Part shown: in pieces, positions 25,294 to 34,456 of the stretch | Numbering within the stretch: position 1 is the stretch's first letter | How the letters are laid out: each line of letters begins with the position of its first letter | Assembly (NCBI GenBank): GCA_007751255.1 | Contig: CP036296.1 | Coordinates: forward strand, 4,650,001 to 4,714,000 | Length of the DNA: 64,000 nt | Source of the DNA: Engelhardtia mirabilis | GTDB taxonomy: Bacteria > Planctomycetota > UBA1135 > GCA-002686595 | Direction: 5' to 3' | The notes under the pieces: model-generated | What the model saw: the letters and a program-made list of their open reading frames with translations, nothing else | What the model was told of the DNA's origin: nothing | Databases searched by the model: none | Program-made: the position numbers and the translations under genes

Positions 25294-26199
25294 ATGTCCC
25301 TCTCGATTCTGCTGCTCCTGGCCCTCTTCGCCTGCGCCGCCCTGGTCCGCCTCGGCTGGGGCCCGGGCACGCATCTGGAGTACGCGAGTCGCGTCCATCG
25401 CCGGCGGGACGAGCTGCCCGCCGACCGCGCGGCCCTGATCGACGAGCACCGCGACGCCTACGACTACGGCAACCTCGCGGCGGACATCATCAACTTCAAG
25501 GCCTGGGGCGGGCACTACAACCACTGCCACCGCTGGACCATCGTGGACGAGATGCGTGGCCACGCGCAAAGCGAGAAGGACGAGGCCTTCTGCCTGGGCT
25601 ACCTCTCCCACCTGGCCGCCGACACCATCGCCCACAACCACTTCGTGCCCTACCACCTGGCGCGTTACGCGCGGGGCGGCAAGGGGCTCGGGCACCTGTT
25701 CTGGGAGCTGAACGCCGACCGCTTCGTGGCGGACGTGCACTGGCAGCGGGTGGCCGAGCTGAAGGGTGATCCGGACCTGGCGGCGCTGGACGAGATGGTC
25801 GGCCGCACCGTCGCCAAGAAGGCCCTGTCGATGAAGACCAACAAGCTGGTCTTCAACCACGTGCTCTTGGTCTCGGAGCGTGACGCCTGGCGCGCGCAGA
25901 TGGAGCGCGTGCTGCCCCAGGCCAAGGTGGGCCTGGCGGAGGACTTCCTGGAACGCTTCCGCACTGCGGCGACCGAGCGCGTGCTGTTGGCTCTGCAGTA
26001 CGACGGCGTGCCCCAGCTCAACCACATCGACACCAACGGCAAGGCCGCCCAGGCGGCTGCGCGCAAGAACCACCGGGCCGCGCGCTGGGTCGGAATCGGC
26101 GCCGCCGGGCGCGCCGACGAACGGGCGCACCGGGCCGAGTCCTTCCTCGAAGGTATGCAGTCGCCGCCGCCCGACGCCGACGCGCCGGCGCACTGGTAG
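25294..26199 (+). CDS. zinc-dependent phospholipase C-like protein
   Basis: A 301-residue protein with an N-terminal hydrophobic segment (SLSILLLLALFACAALV), so exported or membrane-anchored. WGPGTHLEYA, AYDYGNLAADII, CHRW and LGYLSHLAADTIAHNHFVPYH supply Trp, His and Asp residues in the pattern of the zinc-dependent phospholipase C superfamily (PF00882). Length is normal. Activity on phospholipid is inferred from the family. ATG 25294 is preferred over the GTG at 25267 because the signal segment then starts properly. Confidence 0.77.
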   Translation: MSLSILLLLALFACAALVRLGWGPGTHLEYASRVHRRRDELPADRAALIDEHRDAYDYGNLAADIINFKAWGGHYNHCHRWTIVDEMRGHAQSEKDEAFCLGYLSHLAADTIAHNHFVPYHLARYARGGKGLGHLFWELNADRFVADVHWQRVAELKGDPDLAALDEMVGRTVAKKALSMKTNKLVFNHVLLVSERDAWRAQMERVLPQAKVGLAEDFLERFRTAATERVLLALQYDGVPQLNHIDTNGKAAQAAARKNHRAARWVGIGAAGRADERAHRAESFLEGMQSPPPDADAPAHW

Positions 26200-26213
26200 A
26201 GGACCGGTTCGCG

Positions 26214-26678
26214 TCAGTCTCGCGAGGGAAGGCTGAGCAGCAGCGCGCCGACGGCTATCAACGCGCCGCAGGCCCACAGGGGCAGCACCGCGTCACCGCC
26301 CACGCGACCGAGGCTGTCGACGACCTGCGGATGTTGCGCCAGGGCCGGCATCAGGCCGACGCCCCAGACGAGCATCAACAGGCCCGTGCTGAAGAGTAGG
26401 CCGCCCCACAGGACTCGCATGCGTTGGCCGTGGGAGCCGTCGGCGCGGTCCACGGCCTCGACCGCGATCAGGCAGAGCTGACCGAGGCCCAGGCCGCAGG
26501 CGACCCCGATGGCGCCGAGCTCGAGGCCCAAGAGGGGTTCACCGGCGGTCGCGACGAGGATCCCGAGCGCCACGGCCCAGCAGGTGAAGCCGATCAGCGT
26601 CCCCAGGCGGGCGACGAGGGGCAGGGGGGTATGGGTTCGTCCAGTCATGGGATCCACGAGCGTCGAAGGGAACGGCAC
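26214..26678 (-). CDS. small integral membrane protein, unknown
   Basis: A 154-residue protein with four predicted membrane helices: about 25-44 (GTLIGFTCWAVALGILVAT), 50-72, 88-108 and 132-149. No recognised family, no metal or nucleotide motif. The ATG at 26648 (MTGRTHT) is an equally good start. It is convergent with the phospholipase gene (14 bp) and lies 46 bp upstream of the end of the ABC ATPase gene region. Function unknown. Confidence 0.55.
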   Translation of the reverse strand: MPFPSTLVDPMTGRTHTPLPLVARLGTLIGFTCWAVALGILVATAGEPLLGLELGAIGVACGLGLGQLCLIAVEAVDRADGSHGQRMRVLWGGLLFSTGLLMLVWGVGLMPALAQHPQVVDSLGRVGGDAVLPLWACGALIAVGALLLSLPSRD

Positions 26679-26724
26679 TCGTCGCGCGATCTGAGAAGTC
26701 TGGGAACGCCTACCGCCGGAGGAC

Positions 26725-27533
<809 letters not shown>

Positions 27534-27537
<4 letters not shown>

Positions 27538-28652
27538 CACGTCGCCACCTCGCGGCGGTTGCGCCACAACAGGAAGAAGAAGAACGGCCCGCCCACCAGC
27601 GAAGTCATCACGCCCGGTGGCAACTGTTGGCCGGTGACGAGGCTGCGCTGGGCCAGGTCGAGGCCGGCGAGCATCAACGCCCCGCCCAAGGCACTGGCCG
27701 GCAGCAACAGCCGGTGCGAGCGACCCACGAATTGGCGCATCACGTGGGGCGCCACCAGCCCGACGAAGCCGATCTGCCCGGCCACCGACACCGCCGTCGC
27801 CGCGGCGAGGGACGCGGCCGCCAGGGTCAACCACTTGACGCGCCGCACGTCGACGCCGAGGGAGGCCGCGTCCTCCTCGCCGGTCTGGAACAGGTCCAGC
27901 TCGTAGGCCACGAAGGGACCGATCAGCGCGGCCACGGCGAGCCCGCCCCACAGCACCGCGACTTGGATGCCGAGGCGGTCCTCCAGGGTTCCGAAGGTCC
28001 AAGCGAGCAACGCGCGCCCGGTGTCGTAGTCGTCGAGCACGAGGCTCTGCACCAGGGTCAGGAGCCCGCCCCAGGTCGCGTTCACAGCGACACCGAGCAG
28101 CAGTAGGGTCGGCACCGACAGGGGCCCGCGCGACGACGCGAACAGGGCCACGATCGAGACCGAAGCCATGGCGCCGACGAAGGCCGCCCCGCTGACTGCC
28201 AGGGGTCCGAAACCCGCCGCGGTCTCGAGCACGAGTTGCCCGGCGTAGCCGCCCAGCCCCAAGATCACCAGGGCCGCGCCCAGGGACGCGCCGGCGCTGA
28301 CGCCGATCACTCCGGGAGCCGCGAGGTCGTTGCGGAACACGCCCTGCAACAGGGCGCCGGCGTAGGCCAGGGCCGCCCCCACCCCGACCGCGGTCAGCCC
28401 GCGGTACAGGCGCAACTCGAAGTAGATCTGCCGGTAGGCCTGCCCGGCCAACTCGGGGCGCTCCTCGAGCACCGGCCCCAGTCCCAGTTCCGCCAGGGTC
28501 GCCTTCCAGGCCACGTCCACGGGCCACCAGCCGCTCGAGCCCTGCAGGACCCCGACCGCGACCACCGCCACCAGCGCCACGGCCAGCCCGATCAGGAGCA
28601 CGACACCGAACGAGCTGCGTTCGTCCGCGGGGCGGGGGGAGGGATCGGTCAT
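27534..28652 (-). CDS. ABC transporter permease (FecCD/BtuC family)
   Basis: A 372-residue integral membrane protein with about ten hydrophobic helices. RLYRGLTAVGVGAALAYAG and APGVIGVSAGASLGAALVI match the conserved FecCD start; GFVGLVAPHVMRQFVG carries the coupling-helix region; RSLVTGQQLPPGVMTSLVGG PFFFFLL is the typical end. A loop of about 50 residues after the first helix is somewhat long. It pairs with the ATPase downstream and the divergent binding protein. ATG 28652 gives a short cytoplasmic N-terminus before helix 1. Confidence 0.92.
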
Positions 28653-28723
28653 GGGATCGCCCGACAGCGAGCGGGGGCAGCGTAGCCCCCCCACGCGGGC
28701 CCCACAACGCGCCCGCCGTTGAC

Positions 28724-28737
28724 AGGGGCCGGCCCCT
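28724..28737. promoter_or_regulatory. 14-bp perfect palindrome between divergent transporter genes
   Basis: AGGGGCCGGCCCCT is a perfect 14-bp palindrome in the 90-bp gap between the permease and the binding-protein gene. TTGACA at 28719-28724 abuts it. A dimeric repressor could control both directions here, but GC-rich palindromes also arise by chance. Confidence 0.28.
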
Positions 28738-28742
28738 AGTCG

Positions 28743-29717
28743 ATGGTCCGCGGCCAGATGGCCGTCCACTTCGTCACCCGTCGCGCCTGCGTCGCCCTCG
28801 CGGCCCTGACCCTGGTCGCCTGCGGCCCGCCCGACTCGACCGACGTCGCCGAGGCCGCCGTCGACGGCTTCCCCCTCGCGATCCCCGGCCCCGGCGGCGG
28901 CGAAGTGCTGCTCGAGCGTCCGGCCTGGCGCATCCTGCCGGGCAACGCCGGGGCACTCGACCTGCTTTCGTCCCTGATCGAGCCCGAGCGGGTGGTCGCC
29001 ATCACCGTCGGCACTCGCCCCTACTCCGTCGCCCTGCGGGGCGACTTCGACGGCAGCGGCGTGCGCGAGGTCGAGTCCTTCGACCTGGAGACGATCGTCT
29101 CCCTGGAGCCCGACGTGGTCGTCTCCCACGCCTGGCAGAGCATCGACAAGGGGCCCTTCCTGCGCCGCGTCGGCATCCCGGTGTTCGAGATCCCCGACGC
29201 GGTCGACTTCGAGGGACTGTGCGACGTGATCGCCCTGCTCGGCGCCGCCGTGGGCGAGGACCAGCGCGCGTCCGCGACCATCGCCGACCTGCGCGCACGC
29301 CTCGCGACCCTGGCCGAGGTCGACCGCAGCCGCTTCGACGCGATGACCTACTCGTCCAGCGGCGCGGGCGGCTGGACGGCCGCCGAGGGCACCACCGCGG
29401 AGGCCTTCATGACCTGGGCCGGCCTGACCCCGGCCGCCACCGCGGCGGGCCTGCGCGGCCACCACCAGGTCGACCACGAGCGCCTGCTCGACATCGATCC
29501 GCGTGTGCTGATCATCGCCTCCGACGACGGCGATCCGGACGCCAGCACCACCCTCCTCGCCCTGCGCGCCGACGAGCGCCTGTCGAGCCTGCGCGCCCTG
29601 GGCGACGACGGACTGGTGATCGTCCTGCCCGACGAGCTCTTCTCGTGCACATCGCACTACCTGGTCGAAGCCGCCGAACGCGTCGCCGCGGCCGTCGACG
29701 CCCGCTGGCGGCCCTGA
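28743..29717 (+). CDS. ABC transporter substrate-binding lipoprotein (BtuF/FepB type)
   Basis: A 324-residue periplasmic binding protein. The signal ends in LTLVACG, a good lipobox, so it should be lipid-anchored. RPYSVALRG, LEPDVVVSHAWQSIDKG, GIPVFEIPD and DERLSSLRALGD match the two-lobed cobalamin/siderophore-binding family joined by a rigid helix. It is divergent from, and completes, the permease/ATPase pair. ATG 28743 or 28758 may start it. Cobalamin is attractive as substrate because B12-dependent enzymes lie 5.7 kb away, but haem or ferric siderophore fit equally well. Confidence 0.85.
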   Translation: MVRGQMAVHFVTRRACVALAALTLVACGPPDSTDVAEAAVDGFPLAIPGPGGGEVLLERPAWRILPGNAGALDLLSSLIEPERVVAITVGTRPYSVALRGDFDGSGVREVESFDLETIVSLEPDVVVSHAWQSIDKGPFLRRVGIPVFEIPDAVDFEGLCDVIALLGAAVGEDQRASATIADLRARLATLAEVDRSRFDAMTYSSSGAGGWTAAEGTTAEAFMTWAGLTPAATAAGLRGHHQVDHERLLDIDPRVLIIASDDGDPDASTTLLALRADERLSSLRALGDDGLVIVLPDELFSCTSHYLVEAAERVAAAVDARWRP

Positions 29718-29786
29718 CGACGAGCGCGAGCTCGGCCCCGGCGCGATCTACCCCGCGCCTGGCTCCACTCCTCGGACTGTGCCCGC

Positions 29787-29810
29787 GGGCCGGGGGGACT
29801 GCCCCGGCCC
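29787..29810. terminator. GC-rich hairpin between convergent genes
   Basis: GGGCCGGGG and CCCCGGCCC form a perfect 9-bp stem with a 6-nt loop in the 140-bp gap between the binding-protein gene and the convergent 29858 gene. No T-run follows on either strand, so termination is only suggested. Confidence 0.35.
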
Positions 29811-29857
29811 CGGGGCGCTGCGACGGCGTCGGCCCGGACTGATCCCGCCGCGGGCGC

Positions 29858-32350
29858 TCAGTCCGCCTGGGCCCGTTGGCCGCGCAGCATCAGCGCGGTG
29901 GCACCCGCCTCCGTCCAGAGCGTCTTGCCGATCACCAGGCCGCCGTCCGCCTCGCGCTCCAGGTCCACCGGACCCAGTCCGCGCAGGCGTCCGTCGTCCG
30001 GGTGCAGCCCGCGCGCGCGCACGTCCAGGGCCCCGTCGCCGAGCAGCTCGCTGACGAGCTTCGGGTCGAGGCGCACGAGGCTCGTGCTGACGACTCGGTC
30101 GCGCCGCTGCTCGTCGAATCCGACCACATAGTCCGGGCAGGGGATCAGCTCGAGCAGGCCGGGAGTCTCGAAGCGCAGGGCCACTGCGCCAGCCACCTCG
30201 ACGCCCTCGAACTTCACGCGGCCGCCGCGACCGTCGACCCACAGGCTCGTCGGCGTGCGGGCGTACTCGACTTCCTTGCCGCCCGCGAGCACCAGGCCCG
30301 ACTCGATCTCATCCGAGATCAGCAGGCGCCCGTTGCCCGGCAGCGTGACCCGCCGCCCGCCACCGACGTCCACGGTCCAGGGCTGGGAGGTCAAGTTGGC
30401 CCACACGCGCGTGCCGTCGACCCAAGTCACGATCAGCCGCGTGTCGCCCACCCGCGGCACGCGGCCCTGGGCCAGGTAGCCTTCGAGGGGTACGAGCCGC
30501 TCGCGCGAGTCGACGTAGCGCACCTGGTCGAGCACCATCCCCGGCGAGGTCAGGTGCGCGCGGGTGGCCGCCGTCGACCACCAATCGCGCACCACGTCGC
30601 CGGGCTGGGTGCGCGCCCACCACCAGTAGTAGCCGGCCAGCCCGTAGACGGTCCCGACGGTCATCACCAGGTCGCGGTCCGTGGGCTCGTAGCGGCCCTC
30701 GGAGAAGTCGCGGTCGGGGAAGTGGAAGATCGCCGGGTTGCCCAGGCCCGCGTGGACGAACAGCGGGTGCAACCGGCGCAGGCGGTAGTCCGGCACGATC
30801 GGCACGTACTTGCCGAGGGTCTTGGTGCTCCCGGTCTCGCTGACCATGCCGGGCATGCCGGTGATCACGTCGACCACCCCGGCCCAATGCAGGTTGCCCA
30901 TCTTCAGCGAGCCCTCCCCCGCCACCGGCGCGCCGTGCACCCGGCGCAGGATGTCGAGCACCTCGCCCCAGCTCTCGATCGCCGCCCGCAGGCTGCCCCA
31001 GTCCGGGTTGGTCGCGTCGAGGTCGACCGTCGGGAAGGTGGCCGTGATCGAGTCGGAGTAGGTACCTACGGTGTCGAAGGCGCGGTGGAACTGGGTTTCG
31101 ATCAGCGGGGCCAACTTGACGGCCACCGACGGCTTGAGGCGCACGCCGCTGCCGCCGTAGAAGGGCTCGTCGCTGCCATCCCAGTTCAAGGCCGAGGCGT
31201 TCGGCATGCGCTCGTCGTTGAAGACCCAGTTGTGACCGACGCCGAAGTCCCAGCCGGCCTCGCCAGCCGCGCGCCGCACGTCGGCCATGCCCTCCATGCC
31301 GCCCCACTCCGCATTGGGCGGCATGACCTGGGTCGGATAACCCACGTCGTAGCCGTCGCGCTGCCAGTGGCGCATCCAGATCACCAGGTCGCGCAGTCCA
31401 CAGGCGTTCAACAGCCGCAGGGCGTGGGCGGCCTCGTCGAAGGGTGTGAGGTTGTAGTCGAGGTAGAAGCGCTGACCGGTCCAATCCCGCGCCGGCGACG
31501 GCGGCCGGCGCTGGCTGGGCAAGACATCCAGGAGCTGATCGGACCAGGTGATCCAGATGCGCTCACGCAGGGGCCGATACTCGCCCACCGTGCTGGGCCA
31601 ATAGCGCGCGTGCTGGGAGTAGTAGAGCTCGCCGTCGAGACCACGCGTGTTGGGGTCGCGGATCTTGATCTGCGACGCGCCGGAGAGGACCGGGTCGAAC
31701 CAGGCCGAGAGGAACCGGATACGTCCGTCCACCAGGCGCACCACCGCCACCGACCCGTTGTCGTGATACGGCACCTGCAGCACCTGCGCGGTGGCGCCGG
31801 CGGGCAGAAGCGAGCGCAGGCCACCCAGACTGACGTCCTTCGCGAAGCCGCCGCTGACCTCGACCTCCATCGAGCGCCCCTGCGCCCGCCAACGAATCTG
31901 CAGGCCCTTCTCGTAGGTGACGAGGATCGCGTCACGCACCTGCTCGACCCGGTCGACCTGGCGCTTGTCCTCGCCCGGATCGATGATCGCGTTGAACAGG
32001 GGCTCGACCGCCGCGCCCTCGTCCTCGATGGTCAGTACCGCCAGGGGCGTCCCGCCCTGGGGTCGCACGCGCCAGCGGAAGGCGGCCTCGCGGTCGTCGA
32101 CCGAGAACTGGCCTTCGCCGTCCTTCAGCCGCACCGAGGTGCGAATCCCCTCGCGTACCGCTCCCGCGGGCTGCACGGCGTGCACCAGGTCGAGCAGCGA
32201 GAAGGCGCCCTCATCGGATTCGGCCAGGGCGGACTCTGGCCCCGCGGGCGGCGCTCCCCGCCCACTGCGTCCGGCCGCCGGACCCTGGGCTCCAGCGGCC
32301 GACGGGGCGGCGCAAAGGAACACGGTCGCGACAATCCAGGCCAGGCGCAT
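29858..32350 (-). CDS. large exported protein, possible glycoside-hydrolase-like barrel
   Basis: An 830-residue protein with a signal peptide (MRLAWIVATVFLCAAPSAAG). A beta-rich N-terminal part (about 40-270) precedes a region with barrel-like alternation: RDLVIWMRHWQRDGYDVGYP, GWDFGVGHNWVFNDERMP, YSDSITATFPTVDLDATNP, and YGLAGYYWWWARTQPGD. A beta-sandwich-like C-terminus contains RLIVTWVDGTRVWANL and VTLPGNGRLLI. The overall order resembles uncharacterised carbohydrate-active proteins, but I do not recognise a named family and identify no catalytic pair. ATG 32350 is chosen for the signal peptide; the frame is open for 87 nt more upstream. Confidence 0.68.
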   Translation of the reverse strand: MRLAWIVATVFLCAAPSAAGAQGPAAGRSGRGAPPAGPESALAESDEGAFSLLDLVHAVQPAGAVREGIRTSVRLKDGEGQFSVDDREAAFRWRVRPQGGTPLAVLTIEDEGAAVEPLFNAIIDPGEDKRQVDRVEQVRDAILVTYEKGLQIRWRAQGRSMEVEVSGGFAKDVSLGGLRSLLPAGATAQVLQVPYHDNGSVAVVRLVDGRIRFLSAWFDPVLSGASQIKIRDPNTRGLDGELYYSQHARYWPSTVGEYRPLRERIWITWSDQLLDVLPSQRRPPSPARDWTGQRFYLDYNLTPFDEAAHALRLLNACGLRDLVIWMRHWQRDGYDVGYPTQVMPPNAEWGGMEGMADVRRAAGEAGWDFGVGHNWVFNDERMPNASALNWDGSDEPFYGGSGVRLKPSVAVKLAPLIETQFHRAFDTVGTYSDSITATFPTVDLDATNPDWGSLRAAIESWGEVLDILRRVHGAPVAGEGSLKMGNLHWAGVVDVITGMPGMVSETGSTKTLGKYVPIVPDYRLRRLHPLFVHAGLGNPAIFHFPDRDFSEGRYEPTDRDLVMTVGTVYGLAGYYWWWARTQPGDVVRDWWSTAATRAHLTSPGMVLDQVRYVDSRERLVPLEGYLAQGRVPRVGDTRLIVTWVDGTRVWANLTSQPWTVDVGGGRRVTLPGNGRLLISDEIESGLVLAGGKEVEYARTPTSLWVDGRGGRVKFEGVEVAGAVALRFETPGLLELIPCPDYVVGFDEQRRDRVVSTSLVRLDPKLVSELLGDGALDVRARGLHPDDGRLRGLGPVDLEREADGGLVIGKTLWTEAGATALMLRGQRAQAD

Positions 32351-32442
32351 CGCACGATTCTCGGCCGAACGCGGCCGGCTGACAATCACGCTCGTGTCAC
32401 AGCCGAGCGGGCCCTCGGAACCCGGGTCGGCGAACACGGATC

Positions 32443-34332
32443 TCAGTAGTCCCGGAAGTACCGCACGGCGGAGCCGAGGATCACGCCGTCCAGGTTGAGG
32501 TCCTTGTTGGCGCCGGCTTCGTCGCAGTACATGAGCGCCCCGTCGACCCCGTCGGTACGAATCGAGGGTCCCGGCCCGGCGTCCAGGATCGAGGTCAACA
32601 CCGGCGAGCAGGTCACCAGGGGCGTGCGCACCAGGACTCGATCGGTCGCGTCACCGTCCAGGTTCCAATCGCGCCCGTCCGCCTGCTCGCTGACGCGCAC
32701 GAAGGCGCGCCCGAAGGCCACGACCACCCCACCGTCCATGGGCTCGGTCGCATAGCCCAGGCCGGAGGCGACCGAGCTGTTGTAGGTCGGGCTGTAGCGG
32801 ACCCAGATCGGAATCGCGTCGGTCTGATCGGCGACGAAGAAGTCCTTCACCTGCGCGTTGCAACCGACGTTGAGGTTCAGCCCCTGCGACGATTCGAGCA
32901 GCTCCGCACGCAGTCGACCGGCCTGGGTCACCTCCATGCGCGCCAGCCCCAGCTTGAGCCCAGTGGGCCCGTCGGGGTCCAGGTGCGTCAGGTTCCAGGA
33001 GGTCGACGAGCCGGGGAAGACGCGACCGAGCCAAGGCAGGGCCAGGGGCGAGCCGCCGACATTCACCGTGGTGTCGATGGCCGCGAACAACAGCGGCTCC
33101 ACCGCTGTCAGGCCCAGGCTCTCACCGGGCACGGCCGTGTCGACGGGGTCGTAGAGGTCGGGGCCGTCGACGGCCACGGTCGGATCGTCCAGGGGCGCCC
33201 AGCGCACGACGATGTCGTCGGTGGGCCCGTCGCCGGTCAGGTCGCACCCGCCGGCGCCCAGGTCCGACTCGCGCGAGAGGGTCACCAGCCAGTTCTCCAT
33301 CAACAGCAGCTTGATGGCGCCGGCGAGCTCGGTGTTGGTCGTGCTGGCGATGGTGCCCGCCTGCCACTCGAGCAGGTGCAACACGTCGTCGACCGTGTCC
33401 GTGTCAGCCGGGCAACCGGCCGGTACCGCCGCGATCGACGGGTTCAGGTTCACCGCCCCCTGCTGGGTCTCGGAGACCAGGCACAGGACGTCGAAGTTCC
33501 CGTCGGAGACTTCGCGCGCCGCGAAGGGCGCGTCGGCCGCGGGCTGGGCCAGGCCCGTGCCCACCACCAAGGGCGGCGAGGCGTCGACCTCCACCAGGGC
33601 CAGCACCGCGGTGTCGCCCCCGTCCAGGTCCCCGTTCAGGTCGCCCTGGCCCCCGGCGGCGGTCTCGTCGATCGCCAGGCGGATCAGGCCGCCCTCGCGC
33701 GCCACCAGCTGCACCCGCACCGTGCCCAGGGTCACCCCGTCGGTGTCGATCTCGACCGGCAGGTCCGGGTCCGCGATGTCGATGTAGCGCAGGTTGGTGC
33801 CGTTGACAGCGATCGGGTCCGCGTCGACCGGGTACCAAAGGCGCGTGCCGGCGGCGACCAGGCCCAGGGGCGAGTCGGGGTCGATCAGGTCGACGAACTC
33901 GGGCTCGGACAGGGAGAAGTTCCAGTGCAGGAGCACCAGCTCGTCCATGCCGTTGCTGTTCCAGTCCTGGTTGTTCGTCTCGTCGACCACCAAGTAGACC
34001 TGGTCACCCAGGATCTCGATCTCGCGCGGCGCCGCCCCCAGGTTGCGCTGGGCGCCGTCTGAGAAGCGCAGGGCGATCGCCACCCCGTCGTCCATGTCGC
34101 CGTCGTCATTGAGGATCGTGCCGCCGGCCTGGGTCGCCTCGTCGGCCTTGAAGACCGCCAGGTTGCCGCGCACCCGCGCGCTGCCGTCGTCGACGCCGAC
34201 GTAGCCCGTCGCGCGCACTTGGAAGGCGCCGTTGGAGTTGCTGCCGCTGCAGGCCGCGAGGCCCAGGACGACGAGCAGCCCAGGGAGCAGGACGCACGCC
34301 TTGGGGGTGGATTGGGTCTGCTCGGTGCTCAT
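32443..34332 (-). CDS. lipoprotein with repeated Asp-rich loops, unknown function
   Basis: A 629-residue protein. The N-terminus ends its hydrophobic stretch with LLVVLGLAACSGS, a good lipobox. The mature part is acidic and beta-rich with many calcium-loop-like segments: DDGDMDDG, DWNSNGMDE, DLNGDLDGGDT, DLTGDGPTDD, DWNLDGDATD and DLNLDG. These resemble dockerin, EF-hand or thrombospondin-type loops but are not regularly spaced. No enzyme motif. Probably a surface lipoprotein stabilised by calcium. ATG 34332 chosen for the signal; TACACT lies 10 nt upstream of it. Confidence 0.7.
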   Translation of the reverse strand: MSTEQTQSTPKACVLLPGLLVVLGLAACSGSNSNGAFQVRATGYVGVDDGSARVRGNLAVFKADEATQAGGTILNDDGDMDDGVAIALRFSDGAQRNLGAAPREIEILGDQVYLVVDETNNQDWNSNGMDELVLLHWNFSLSEPEFVDLIDPDSPLGLVAAGTRLWYPVDADPIAVNGTNLRYIDIADPDLPVEIDTDGVTLGTVRVQLVAREGGLIRLAIDETAAGGQGDLNGDLDGGDTAVLALVEVDASPPLVVGTGLAQPAADAPFAAREVSDGNFDVLCLVSETQQGAVNLNPSIAAVPAGCPADTDTVDDVLHLLEWQAGTIASTTNTELAGAIKLLLMENWLVTLSRESDLGAGGCDLTGDGPTDDIVVRWAPLDDPTVAVDGPDLYDPVDTAVPGESLGLTAVEPLLFAAIDTTVNVGGSPLALPWLGRVFPGSSTSWNLTHLDPDGPTGLKLGLARMEVTQAGRLRAELLESSQGLNLNVGCNAQVKDFFVADQTDAIPIWVRYSPTYNSSVASGLGYATEPMDGGVVVAFGRAFVRVSEQADGRDWNLDGDATDRVLVRTPLVTCSPVLTSILDAGPGPSIRTDGVDGALMYCDEAGANKDLNLDGVILGSAVRYFRDY

Positions 34333-34342
34333 CGGGCCGAGC

Positions 34343-34348
34343 AGTGTA
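34343..34348 (-). promoter_or_regulatory. possible -10 element (TACACT) close to start codon
   Basis: TACACT on the minus strand lies 10 nt before the ATG at 34332. The same hexamer precedes the lipoprotein gene at 12073. Confidence 0.33.
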
Positions 34349-34456
34349 GCGGCGACCCCCGGCGGAGCTGCACCGCGCTTGCGAGGCTGGGATCGGACAT
34401 CGATCCGTAATCGAACGGGACTGGCCGGCGGGGGCTTCAGGCGCGACCATGCGCCG

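Noticed and set aside
28653-28742. cobalamin riboswitch ahead of the importer genes
   Set aside because: The gap is 90 bp, too short, and I see no B12-box-like sequence.
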